Assembly (NCBI GenBank): GCA_947626575.1
Contig: CANQSR010000002.1
Coordinates: 124,001-188,000, forward strand
Reading direction: 5' to 3'
Source: an uncultured Clostridia bacterium
Lineage (GTDB): Bacteria; Bacillota; Clostridia; Christensenellales; Borkfalkiaceae
DNA: 64,000 nt
The notes under the pieces are model-generated. The model did no database searches, was not told the origin of the DNA, and saw nothing but the letters and a program-made list of their open reading frames with translations. Shown here in pieces: positions 38,601 through 46,107 of the stretch. A program made the translations under genes and the position numbers. Numbering within the stretch: position 1 is the first letter of the stretch; every line of letters begins with the position of its first letter.

Positions 38601-41600
38601 AGAGAGAGACCGAGAAGTTGCCCGTAAAGGTAAATCCGCCTGCGGCGTAATGCACCTCCACGCCGAGGCCGCCGCCCTTGACGAGCTTGGAAACCGCCTC
38701 CGCATAGGGCATGAGGTCGATATAGGTATCGGGGTCGGCGCGGCAAGGCGCATCGCCCGCCGTGATGACGATCTCCGCATCCAAGACGTTTGCCGTCAGT
38801 TTGCCCGTCTCCACGGTCACCGTGGCGTCGCCGAGTGCAAAGTCGATGCCGAATGCGTTGAGCAATTTGGTACCCGCGACCGTGAGGACGAGCGTCTCGT
38901 CGTCGGACTTCGTATCCAGCACGTCGCCGAAGTTCAGCGAGAACACGGCGGCGATGAGATCGACGCTTTCCCCCTCTTCCGCGCCGAGCGCGGACGCAAC
39001 GAGCGCGGCGGCAGACGCAAGGTCTGCGGAGACCTTTATGTCGGCGACCGTGAGATACAGCGCACCGTCGCCGTAAATGACCGAGACATGCTGTTCGGCG
39101 TCCTTATATGTAAATTGCAACTCGCCCGAAACGGCAAGTGCGGAGAGATCCAAATCGAGCCGCCCGCGCACGGCGAAGTCGCCCTTCTTGTAGCTGATTT
39201 CCGCCGCAAGATACTCGTTTTGAAGCAGTTCGATGACGCGTTGCACGTGCGGAAGGATATCGGTGTATCCGTCAAGGTCGCCGATCGCCGTCTCCCCGCC
39301 CGCCGTGACTTCTATGGTGGCGCCCGCCGCTTCGACGGTCACTTTGCCGCCGCCCAATACGATCACGGCGTCGCCGAGGTCCACGCCGAGGCCGAGCGCG
39401 GAGAGCAGTTTGGAGGCCTTGACGGCCAGAACGAGCGTATCCTCTTCTTCATGCAGGGAGAGGTACTCGGAGAAGTTCAGTTTGAAGAGATTTTCGAGGA
39501 TATCGCTCTCTCCCGAAGGCGCGCCGAGGAGCGCGGAGACCAGCGAGACCGCCTCTTTTGTATCCGCGCGCAGTTTGACGCCGTCCACATCGAGATAGAG
39601 CGCGCCGTCCGTGTAGATGACCGAGAGCTGTTTTTCCCGTCCCTGGTAGCCGACGGCAACATCCGCCACCGCGGCGGGAGAAGCAAGGTCGGCCGAGATA
39701 TCCGCCCCGACGGTAAAATCGCCTTCCGCATATGCAGCGTGCGCGTGCAACTTGCCGCCCTTCAACATCTCCGCAACTTCCTTGGCATACGGGATGAGAT
39801 CGGTATATTCGGCGGGATCTGCCGCCTGCGGGCGTTCGCCTTTGGTGACGGCGGCCTTCACGCCGAGCGCTTCCGCCGAAATACGGCCCGCCTCCACGTT
39901 GACCGTCACCCTGCCGAGGTCGAACCCGACGCCGAGCGCATCTAAGAGTTTCCCGCCTTCGAGAACGAGCGAGAGCGCATTGCCCTGCGCGTGGAGCGCA
40001 ATGACTTCGCCGAAATCCAGCGAAAGAAGTTTTTCGACGGCATCCGACTGCTGTCCGCCGCCCGCAACGAACGACGCGACGAAGTCCGCCGCCTCTAAGG
40101 CGTCCGCAGAGACCTTGATCCCGTCCAGATCGAGACAGACGGCCCCGTCCGTGTAGGCGATGCCCACCGTCTTTGCAATGTCTTTGTATGTAATGACCGC
40201 CGTGCCTGCGGCAAGGAAGGGCGCAAGGCCGAGATCGAGATGCGCCCCGACGCTCCAATCCCCTTCGGAATATTCGAGGCTGAGCGCGAGATATTCTTCG
40301 GAGAGCAGGGAGATGACGTGCTTCGCATGCGGCAGGATGTTGACATATTCCCCCGTGGGCGCAACCGTGAAGGGTTCGCCGCGCGTGACAGACGCGGCGA
40401 TGCCCGCCCCGCGCAGGGCGAGGATGCCTTCGGAGACGGTCACGGTGATGTCTCCGGGGGCGAGGTCGACGCCGAACGCGGCGCACAGTTCACTGCCTTT
40501 CAGAATGAGCGTGAGCGTATCTTCTGCCGCGCCGAGCGAGAGCAGGCCGCCGAAATCCAGCGAAAGGAGCGTTTCGATGAGGTCGCCGCCGTCGCTCTCC
40601 GTCCCGATGTAGGCCGAGACGAGTTCCACTGCATCCGTGACGGGCGCCTTGACGCGGATCCCGTCGAGATCGAGATACAGCATGTCATTGCCATAGATGA
40701 CGCCGATCTCCTTCGTCACGCCCTTGTATGTAATGCGGAGCAGGCCGCTGATGCTAAGCGCGTTGAGATCGAGTTTGAGGTCTGCGGCCGCCGAGAGCGT
40801 ATCCGAAGCATAGGCGACTTCGGCGTTCACAAAGCCGCCGCCGAAGATCTCGGCAAGGTAATTCGCATAGGGAATGATATCGGTATAGCCCGTACGGTCG
40901 AAGGCAAAGCCCTCGCCCGCGCGGACGGCAAGGCGGATGCCGAGCGCCGAAGCGGAAAGTTCGCCCTCCGTGACGCCGATCTCCGCTTCCCCAAGGCCGA
41001 AACGGATGCCGAAGGCCTCCAAGAGTTCCGTTCCCTTGACGGCGACGAGCAATTTATTCTCGGTTTCTTCCGTGCGGATGAGTTCGCCGAATGCGGGATC
41101 GAGAAGCGTCTCCACGAGATGCCCCACGCTGAACCCGTTTCCGCCCTCTGCCGAAGGCAGGGAGAGATATTTCTCAGCGAGCGCAACAATTTCGGAGAGC
41201 GAAGCGCACACCTTCACGCCGTCGAGGTCCGCATAGAAACAGCCATCCGCATAGGCAATGCCCACCGTCTTGGAAGCGTTGCCCTTCGCGGCGGTGAGAC
41301 TGCCTCGGACGGCATAGCTGCCGAGATCGAGGTCTAACCCGCCGCTCAAAACGATTTCGTCCGCCGTATAGGATATATCCGCATGGAGAACGGGCGAGGA
41401 GAGGAGCGCGATGAGGTCGTTGGCATACGGGATGAGGTCGATATACTGCGCCTTCTCCGCCTCTTGAAGCGCGGGCGGGACGTCCCCGCCGAAGGTGATG
41501 CGCACCGAGACGGGTATGCCGCCGAGTTCTGCCGAAAGCTCCGCCCTATCCAGCGAAGCCACGCCCTTTTCATTCAAAAGGAAGTAGAAGTCAACGGGAA

Positions 41601-43203
41601 GCGAAACGCCTCCGAGCGGCAGAACGGAATGCAGCTCCGCCGCCTCTTCGGTGCGGGTAAACGCGCCGTTTGCAAGCGCGCCGAGGATATCGCTTTCCGC
41701 CGCTTTTTCCTCTCCGCCCGCATTTTCCGTATTTCCGTTTTCCTCCGCTCCGGAAGCGGGATCCTCCATGAGCGAGGAGACAAGTTCCATGAGGTCATTC
41801 AGGCCGAGTTTGCCCTTGACGCCGCCATAGGAGAGCCATGCGTCGCCGTCCTCCACCCACAGGCCGACGGCGTTCCTTTCGCCGCTCTTGCCGAGCGCGA
41901 GCCGCGCCTCGGCCGTCGCCAGAATTTTGCCGATATCGGGGTCGGAGAGATCGAGGCCGCCGAGATCGAGATAGAGCGCGCCGCGCAAAGGCGCACCGTC
42001 CACGGCCGCCTCAATGCTCAGGCAGGCGGGTTCGTTGAGGATGCTTCCGAAGGCATCGGCGAGGCAGTTGAGCGCAGTGATCTCCCGCTCGCCCGCGCCG
42101 TTATTCACGGGGCCGTCGGCATAGGCTTCGAAGTACTTCTCATAGTATTCGTCTATGAAGGCCGATTCGTCTGTCTCGCTCCCAAGCCAATCATAGAGGA
42201 TGTCGTCGTAATAAAATTCGGTGCGGGATTGCGACGTGCAGGGCGCGGCCACGGGGCCGTATTGCGCAAAGTAGGATTCGTCGATGGACGTGGAAAGCAC
42301 CTGCCAATCTTCGTTGAACGTGAAGTCCACCGTGATCGCATCAAAGACGGGCGCCTCCGGCAGCCCGCCCGTAAAGATCATCTGGTTCTCATAATATGCC
42401 GTCGCCCCCATCGCGACGCCGTTCACTTCGCGCTTTTCGGGGTCGAGCCTGTAAGTCACGGTGAAGGTGCCGTCGCCGTTGTCGGTGACGCTTTCCGAAG
42501 AATTTTTGGCCGCGGCCACAGGGCCGCTCGCTTGAAGGAGGGTATCGGCGCGGATGACATAGACGCTGAGTTCGTAAGCGGGAAGGCCGTTTTGCGCCTT
42601 GAACCCGTCCTCGCCGCTGATCGTCATACTGCGGTAAGGCGTACCCGTCGTCCATTCCATGCCAAGCCAATGGTCGGGGTCGATGCTGACGCCCGCCGCG
42701 GGCTTTTGCCACATGACGCGGTCGGCATCCTTCATATAGCAGAACAGGCTCGCGCCGCTCACCAAACTGCTCGTGGTGAGGTCTGCCGAGATGAGCATCC
42801 CCTCGCGGAATGCCTTATAGGTGCGCACCTGCTGGGTGACGACCGTGTTGACCGTACCCTGCATCCTCGCCGTCCACGCGGACTGCTGCGAAAACTTCCA
42901 ATTGAGGCGCGCGAAGATTTCGATGGGGTCGTAACCATCCTCGCTCCCGTTATCCACCGAGAAGTCGGCGTTGTCGCCGTTATAGAGGTCCATGGAGAAT
43001 TTCTCCCCTGCCGCAAGCGGCGAGGAGACGGAACCGTATTCGAGGTCCACGCTGTTGCGCTGTGCCTCGCCGAAGAGTATGGAAAACACCATATAGGCGC
43101 CCGCGGCCAAGACCACCAATGCGGAAAGGACCGCGACGAGCTTCATAAAGACGCTCCACCGCTGTGATGCAAAACCCGTTTTGAATTTATTCTTCGATGA
43201 CAT
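29638..43203 (-). CDS. Giant membrane-anchored repeat protein (4,521 residues)
   Basis: I do not recognise a named family. Residues 1-16 are basic and residues 17-46 form one hydrophobic segment, so the protein is anchored by its N-terminus with the rest probably outside. Residues 47-585 are unique. About ten related units follow (residues 585-2300), each opening with Y-[TI]-D-[LI]-[IL]-P-Y-A and containing G-[AV]-L-Y-L-D-L-D-G-[IV]-K-V. A more divergent stretch runs to about 3,370. About 1,050 residues of InlB-type B-repeats (G-W or G-Y turns, T-I-T-A-V-W ends) then lead to a Gly-rich patch near the C-terminus. No LPxTG, SLH or other wall anchor is seen. ACGGAGAAAAA precedes the ATG. Adhesion or envelope-spanning roles are guesses. 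Confidence 0.9.
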   Translation of the reverse strand: MSSKNKFKTGFASQRWSVFMKLVAVLSALVVLAAGAYMVFSILFGEAQRNSVDLEYGSVSSPLAAGEKFSMDLYNGDNADFSVDNGSEDGYDPIEIFARLNWKFSQQSAWTARMQGTVNTVVTQQVRTYKAFREGMLISADLTTSSLVSGASLFCYMKDADRVMWQKPAAGVSIDPDHWLGMEWTTGTPYRSMTISGEDGFKAQNGLPAYELSVYVIRADTLLQASGPVAAAKNSSESVTDNGDGTFTVTYRLDPEKREVNGVAMGATAYYENQMIFTGGLPEAPVFDAITVDFTFNEDWQVLSTSIDESYFAQYGPVAAPCTSQSRTEFYYDDILYDWLGSETDESAFIDEYYEKYFEAYADGPVNNGAGEREITALNCLADAFGSILNEPACLSIEAAVDGAPLRGALYLDLGGLDLSDPDIGKILATAEARLALGKSGERNAVGLWVEDGDAWLSYGGVKGKLGLNDLMELVSSLMEDPASGAEENGNTENAGGEEKAAESDILGALANGAFTRTEEAAELHSVLPLGGVSLPVDFYFLLNEKGVASLDRAELSAELGGIPVSVRITFGGDVPPALQEAEKAQYIDLIPYANDLIALLSSPVLHADISYTADEIVLSGGLDLDLGSYAVRGSLTAAKGNASKTVGIAYADGCFYADLDGVKVCASLSEIVALAEKYLSLPSAEGGNGFSVGHLVETLLDPAFGELIRTEETENKLLVAVKGTELLEAFGIRFGLGEAEIGVTEGELSASALGIRLAVRAGEGFAFDRTGYTDIIPYANYLAEIFGGGFVNAEVAYASDTLSAAADLKLDLNALSISGLLRITYKGVTKEIGVIYGNDMLYLDLDGIRVKAPVTDAVELVSAYIGTESDGGDLIETLLSLDFGGLLSLGAAEDTLTLILKGSELCAAFGVDLAPGDITVTVSEGILALRGAGIAASVTRGEPFTVAPTGEYVNILPHAKHVISLLSEEYLALSLEYSEGDWSVGAHLDLGLAPFLAAGTAVITYKDIAKTVGIAYTDGAVCLDLDGIKVSADALEAADFVASFVAGGGQQSDAVEKLLSLDFGEVIALHAQGNALSLVLEGGKLLDALGVGFDLGRVTVNVEAGRISAEALGVKAAVTKGERPQAADPAEYTDLIPYAKEVAEMLKGGKLHAHAAYAEGDFTVGADISADLASPAAVADVAVGYQGREKQLSVIYTDGALYLDVDGVKLRADTKEAVSLVSALLGAPSGESDILENLFKLNFSEYLSLHEEEDTLVLAVKASKLLSALGLGVDLGDAVIVLGGGKVTVEAAGATIEVTAGGETAIGDLDGYTDILPHVQRVIELLQNEYLAAEISYKKGDFAVRGRLDLDLSALAVSGELQFTYKDAEQHVSVIYGDGALYLTVADIKVSADLASAAALVASALGAEEGESVDLIAAVFSLNFGDVLDTKSDDETLVLTVAGTKLLNAFGIDFALGDATVTVETGKLTANVLDAEIVITAGDAPCRADPDTYIDLMPYAEAVSKLVKGGGLGVEVHYAAGGFTFTGNFSVSLSPVALQGTLLVGYGEASKALHIIYGDDAVYVDLEGLKFKAAVQEAATLIAGGLGGDGETQDLLERALSVDYSALLRLSESVSADGRTLHLAVRATELLAAFGVELDLGGAEVTLTDGGAITLRAAGAEICVNGIAPFAPAETDGYIDIIPYVKSILDLVNGGYLHAEASYTYEKLAVGASVDFDFQSLMAKIALHIGYGDRAEGYDFVIFYRDGKLYADLGGALKVSADTDTIISLITGETVPEEDGETKERLGELLDSLFGLDFREILAVSEQGDAVTFAVEGAKLLSALFPQEGGEEGQTAPVLDKLTLTLSKQGDIRLFAEVMGNGLTLNATRGSAFGGPVESAYLPFDAYAVTLKNVFSGGYLEVLLNYRTEIEEAEHATPLTAVATVTVDLKNLAVMAEIQVKLGDSAKNVRVNFSEGKLYLALLPEGSGEPIRLFAGVEDAVKLVQEFLSAGDPALGGLVDSLFGLDLNAVIPKFEEEKAGEEDVLRMAIAVDALLKELGLDDIGLSVGDVTLTLPKEGDTILAELLGGELTAAVRAADAETAQSRLHAPLEKYVDVIPYARQIADLVKHNYLKADISYSGKLTVTGTLTLALSPLRIAGNVRLQYESIDRTIGIAYDAEHIGEEDAFYIYLTVDGLRVKATRESAFALILSLLPAKAEDESGTLATVEKLLSLDIASLVSVTEELSSAVEEGNTLMVTVGGTELLRAFLGSESLDLGDVAMTLKDGVITLKAPKIGVEAAIEKGGEFRFSAEDYYDLSPVLEKLIGILGAEEIAFEGGVSVKIAGGAQDEETAYTELAIRIENGYFSWKQQDGVRQLRLYLDLQLKLGDTILPLSLELNIRPEEGSEGDVSLAYGNFGAKLAFGDFAKLGDALMDVYHRLYAFVAQMLVPDEAGNAENPLPEAGTFKELTDALLAAAKTSEVAAGFDWTELVQALSIGNSEYTDSGRGYGIAAVEYQGFVVDILDKLVADGFIGLELSYKSEDGALILKGDLNVEEFSAENAPSMPEIGYAGVETFTDLIDYLGATVGLFEQKDLDIRFGGTVLSDGNYTLTNEDGSTVQKPYKDASAADEAAQKGVRYTYKGSMQFNAGEGGLPYHLDRTGKNFWVDADIFLKFTFDLIPRVPEADTGLSIEIVAVDCDLDGNKDGQNLDFYITVSTVGVDETGAPRSGYAPLRVYVAAEEMLPVLAGVVDMFGEEFGVDVPVVNEYFVRPWLQTLFGSDESGIATSEEMFARLRVLGGSLIYSLGLIPEEEEGGAPEETAPSPRYYIKSLTHEPATEENAESSLTLVLDGMALNGREGTDLTVTLKKTQEDGRTRLSGLSVENIISKSDTACLELTVANTPTVSAADWTTPKKYGSEETADTSPDGYFSVEGVKDLVMALGKTATHRATAEEIEASEGALKDGDFVRSNLFFVDGTINLSISIVGKNVDITVHGLTVNFDEKGDISLNAKLEYDGLHIDAAGWLTGGGDSDIIKGHTTLDITIKNGMIYMRRTQDTEFDKKLFGATSKPISPIVIYRALPLENFMKDYMNQICFMFNLSEDLMNWIMGQVGDTGSSTDTSAKADIGGIFKQYVNSCTYVENKDGSKLFTLNINGKGLAGNAFSEIPVKLGIDTNNHLHDIGLNLSIASIITLSADLQLRNPEMQWDTAEGKDTTIDLYSILETDMSKGFREAREAKWLNPYLEGQYTNIYYTVEGKRVNTQQVVMSLDGKELYSDFYTPSLESYDNRPGQTPVWRISNTFSAEMEIPLSYDPIIYQLIFRSDKEAAGYSFNAESGYYEYLVEEYAYGSDLALPLARNNIEKIVAFTDENGNLFTSILDTWTIFEGPIIFTAKWEKIKYQVEFIVEGNPYGDGISDWEYGQEFTYAVPTKQGYTFSDWQKKVDPEKETATFTATFTPNTYTITLISQYVLEGFEAKNGQYIRTMAYVYGSEVDSLPSGNTLQIGDYPYVLNGWSFSESNQTSYFTQLPNAIAENADDENNVTIYAVWQKKGYDITFEYENGGLFETRNYPENTELTADNMPDVPFKQGYKGVWDVPDGYQIKEDKEIRPTYTAIEYIVTVYSKYAISDFVEDGEGYKKDYTFTYDMKQPKAFDDLKDATSSTFVFGGYYLDKAGTLPVTEITTDLIENTFNSRESGNAVYVYWKDSTVTARLYSDVEFEGSTEGIGTFYQEISRNNSDYAINVTINASGYTMVGGWWYQENGVWKQTTDLAEFFSPAPNAQNTVELYAALISNFNVRIDDARLDTKFGSTVSIKGHITGGMPSEPKSADILSGAETSYSGNYYLRHSNSASLKDAIVFNGTSFENNSISAFGASRWRDVYLGAQVTFTIRKDDKQIFTKSLTSCVADGAFTVNVYDGPNSDANILYTQSAFKSWADGDCDNFTYVGDVLDKATLPTKEGYSSYWGYENGSQVDRTAKIEGNLNIYTHYTPIDYDVTFISDYSDWENESAETFRNLPGQLPYGTEFVFMSDGAEHKKFTVGTSDNSFELPAVPEKTGYDGLWRITEQTDRRVVVTAVYTARLYPLEITGEGSEKYQDLLPKELAYDTVIQFMEGDTVLKSYKITDGTNTIELPVREGYTVSYSAVSSGNVITVEVTFTEKTFNYTIKYHHNDGTETVDEVHEIAHLTDTQYEVTALEHDITRDFYEFTGWYLLDDAGEKPFTTWTATPDAVLEVYAGWEAIEYTIVYTSHTLPDGAEFTNPNNQVVWQDGVTIELQDASYSGYAFDGWFIEDGTEVKIIDGTNAKSYIDEANQQIVLYAKFHKDTVYTFQYNTTQYYSDVTYSTTDSARVGETITLPAYDASGLNKYDSNIEKQWYFAGWQLPNDDKIYSFGEEVPITADHVLGSSDDTVTITAVWKEKVTLTVNVTATGKAGKNGAFGRGGENGADVTLKASLSDTTKMITSTGSGGTHDKWNVFNDTSGKSDSKSFTVYLKPEQEYTITYEASTNATVKVDNVQQVGTKGEVKGKAGSENITINITAN
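30000..33100 (-). repeat. InlB-type B-repeat region of the giant protein (coding)
   Basis: Successive segments of 60-90 codons have the pattern Y-x-[IV]-x-[FY] … G-Y-x-F-x-G-W … [VI]-x-A-x-[WY]. This is the Listeria-Bacteroides beta-grasp repeat found in surface proteins. The DNA here is visibly more AT-rich than the upstream part of the gene. Confidence 0.75.
36315..41455 (-). repeat. About ten tandem 180-210-codon repeat units in the giant gene
   Basis: Unit starts, judged from the Y-x-D-x-x-P-Y motif, lie near 41,440, 40,890, 40,350, 39,810, 39,260, 38,725, 38,165, 37,545, 36,915 and 36,315. The first seven are about 545 bp apart, the later ones about 600-630. Each unit reads as alternating-hydrophobic beta strands, then two helices (L-L-S-L-D-F-G and K-L-L-x-A-F-G), then two more strands. 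Confidence 0.8.
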
Positions 43204-43246
43204 TTTTTCTCCGTTGGACGCCCTTCGCGCCTCGGCGCGGGCGTTT

Positions 43247-43262
43247 CGTGACAGCTGTCACG
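43247..43262. promoter_or_regulatory. Perfect 16-bp palindrome in the giant gene leader (operator candidate)
   Basis: CGTGACAGCTGTCACG is fully self-complementary and lies about 10-25 bases after the predicted transcription start. It shares TGACA/TGTCA half-sites with a second dyad at 43,293-43,305. Confidence 0.65.
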
Positions 43263-43277
43263 TGTTCCTATGACATC

Positions 43278-43306
43278 ATTCTACCATATTTGTGACAACT
43301 TGTCAA
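43278..43306 (-). promoter_or_regulatory. Promoter of the giant gene, with a dyad over the -35 box
   Basis: TTGACA and TAGAAT are 17 bp apart on the minus strand. The -35 box is part of TGACA-ACT-TGTCA (43,293-43,305), so a dimeric regulator could block it. The leader is about 68 nt. Confidence 0.75.
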
Positions 43307-43390
43307 AGATTCCGGGAAAAAATTTTTTGTTTTTTGTCAATTTTTTTGCTTTACTTTGCTAAGTTTTTTTCTATCACCCCTTTGGGGTGA

Positions 43391-43419
43391 AAAAATGCCC
43401 GCAGAATTTCTCTGCGGGC
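43391..43419 (-). terminator. Terminator of the RpiR-family gene
   Basis: A 9-bp stem GCCCGCAGA/TCTGCGGGC with a 5-nt loop is followed by six T on the minus strand. Confidence 0.85.
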
Positions 43420-43459
43420 GGAGGCGGACAGGGCCGCGTTATGACATTTTTTCAGCCGC

Positions 43460-44170
43460 TCATGCGCGGCCCGTGTGTTCGAGCGCGAGGGCGAGCGCCT
43501 CGACGGCGAAGAGCATGCGTGCATAGTCCTCTTCCCCCGCGCGGATGAGCGTGAGATCGCAGCGGGCGGAAGGTTCGCCCGCGACCATGACGGAGCGCAT
43601 CCCTCGGGCGCGGGCAAGCGCGAGACTGCGCGCGGCGCGGGGATCGGAGCCGAATACGAGCAACAGATCCGAAGGGCCGCGCGAGGCGATAAAGAGTTCC
43701 GAGAGCGCGGCGTCCCGCTCGCAAAAGGAGGCGACGCCGAGGCCCAACAAACGCTCGTGCATGGCCGTTGCGACGAAAAACGAGGCACCCATGCCCAAAC
43801 AGCACACCGTGCGCGCATCCCTTATCGCGGCCGCGGCCGTCTCCGTAAGCCGCTCGTCGATATGCTCGCCGCAGGCGCGCAGTTCCCCGCCGAAGCTCTG
43901 CGCAAGTTCGGATAAATACCCTTCGGAAGCCGCGGCACACTCCGCGGCAAGCGCCATGCGGAAATCGCGATATCCCGCAAATCCGAGCGCGCGGCAAAAG
44001 CGGAGCACCGTTGCATCGGCGATATCCAGCTCCTCCGCGACTTCGGATATCGAGCGGTGCGCCGCCCTGCGCGCATCCTCCCGCCCGAAATATTCGAGCA
44101 ACTTTTTTTGGCTCTTCGTCGGCTTTTCCTTGCACATCTGCTCCATCCGTTGCCGCAAATTTTCTTCCAT
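43460..44170 (-). CDS. MurR/RpiR family transcriptional regulator
   Basis: This 236-residue regulator has an N-terminal HTH_6 domain (residues 1-75, with I-S-E-V-A-E-E-L-D-I-A-D-A-T-V-L-R-F-C-R) and a C-terminal SIS sugar-phosphate-binding domain (V-C-C-L-G-M-G-A-S near residue 122). Members sense phosphosugars. The start at 44,170 has a strong GGAGGGGGAAG site; a start 10 codons earlier has none. It stands alone, divergent from a small XRE gene, with repeated GTACG boxes between them suggesting autoregulation. No sugar operon is adjacent. Confidence 0.88.
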   Translation of the reverse strand: MEENLRQRMEQMCKEKPTKSQKKLLEYFGREDARRAAHRSISEVAEELDIADATVLRFCRALGFAGYRDFRMALAAECAAASEGYLSELAQSFGGELRACGEHIDERLTETAAAAIRDARTVCCLGMGASFFVATAMHERLLGLGVASFCERDAALSELFIASRGPSDLLLVFGSDPRAARSLALARARGMRSVMVAGEPSARCDLTLIRAGEEDYARMLFAVEALALALEHTGRA

Positions 44171-44198
44171 TCTTCCCCCTCCGCGCCTTTGTTGCTTC

Positions 44199-44228
44199 AT
44201 TATAGTACGTTTTTAGCGTACTTGTCAA
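44199..44228 (-). promoter_or_regulatory. Promoter of the RpiR-family gene
   Basis: TTGACA and TATAAT are 18 bp apart on the minus strand, a near-perfect promoter. The spacer contains an AGTACG/CGTACT inverted repeat. Confidence 0.85.
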
Positions 44229-44242
44229 GTATTAACGTACTT
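44204..44242. promoter_or_regulatory. Three GTAC-type boxes between the divergent regulators
   Basis: AGTACG at 44,204-44,209 and CGTACT at 44,217-44,222 form a perfect inverted repeat. A third CGTACT is at 44,236-44,241, 19 bp from the second. They cover the RpiR promoter and the region upstream of the XRE -10 box. Confidence 0.6.
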
Positions 44243-44248
44243 TTTGCA

Positions 44249-44254
44249 TATAAT
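44249..44254 (+). promoter_or_regulatory. -10 box of the small XRE gene, leaderless arrangement
   Basis: TATAAT ends seven bases before the GTG at 44,261. No good -35 box lies 16-18 bp upstream, so the promoter may need an activator. Transcription from it would start at the GTG. Confidence 0.55.
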
Positions 44255-44260
44255 TTTTAT

Positions 44261-44473
44261 GTGGAAACGATCACGGAATTTCAAAAACGGTTCAACGACT
44301 GTCTGAGATATGCCGACGTCAAGCAGACCGAGCTTGCCAAAGCCGTCGGCGTATCCAAGCAATGTATTTCCGACTACAAAGCGGGAAAGAGTATGCCGAG
44401 CCTCGATACCCTCTTTTTGATTTGCAAGGCGCTCGACGTCTCTGCGGATTATCTGCTTGGGCTTACGGATTGA
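44261..44473 (+). CDS. Small XRE-family HTH regulator
   Basis: This 70-residue protein is almost all helix-turn-helix: K-Q-T-E-L-A-K-A-V-G-V-S-K-Q-C-I-S-D-Y-K near residues 20-40, then M-P-S-L-D-T-L. It resembles Cro/SinR-type DNA-binding domains. The GTG start at 44,261 is chosen because upstream codons lie across the promoter. No ribosome site is present, consistent with a leaderless transcript. It is divergent from the RpiR gene. Confidence 0.82.
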   Translation: METITEFQKRFNDCLRYADVKQTELAKAVGVSKQCISDYKAGKSMPSLDTLFLICKALDVSADYLLGLTD

Positions 44474-44494
44474 ATTTTCGGAACGGGATAAAAC

Positions 44495-44524
44495 GGCGCG
44501 GGGCGAAAATTTTCGCCCCGCGCC
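44495..44524 (-). terminator. 15-bp palindromic terminator between XRE and gdhA
   Basis: The arms GGCGCGGGGCGAAAA / TTTTCGCCCCGCGCC abut with no extra loop. TTTTAT follows on the minus strand, so it mainly ends gdhA. It probably also stops the convergent XRE transcript. Confidence 0.75.
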
Positions 44525-44543
44525 GCAATACTTTCGGATAGAT

Positions 44544-45957
<1,414 letters not shown>

Positions 45958-46107
45958 ATTTGCGGGGGAACATTTTCCCGTTCCTAAAATTCGAAATACT
46001 TATAGGACCCATAAGCTGAGGTTATCCCTCAAATAGCGGCGGCCGTAAGCGGCCGTATGTTGGTCGTACGCGGCTGTACGCCGCAGAAGGCGCCCCCGCG
46101 CGGCCCG

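Noticed and set aside
35401-39945. Very long plus-strand open frame (over 1,500 codons) opposite the giant gene
   Set aside because: It mirrors the repeats and codon bias of the minus-strand gene, has an improbable Arg/Asp/His-rich composition and no ribosome site. It is a shadow frame.
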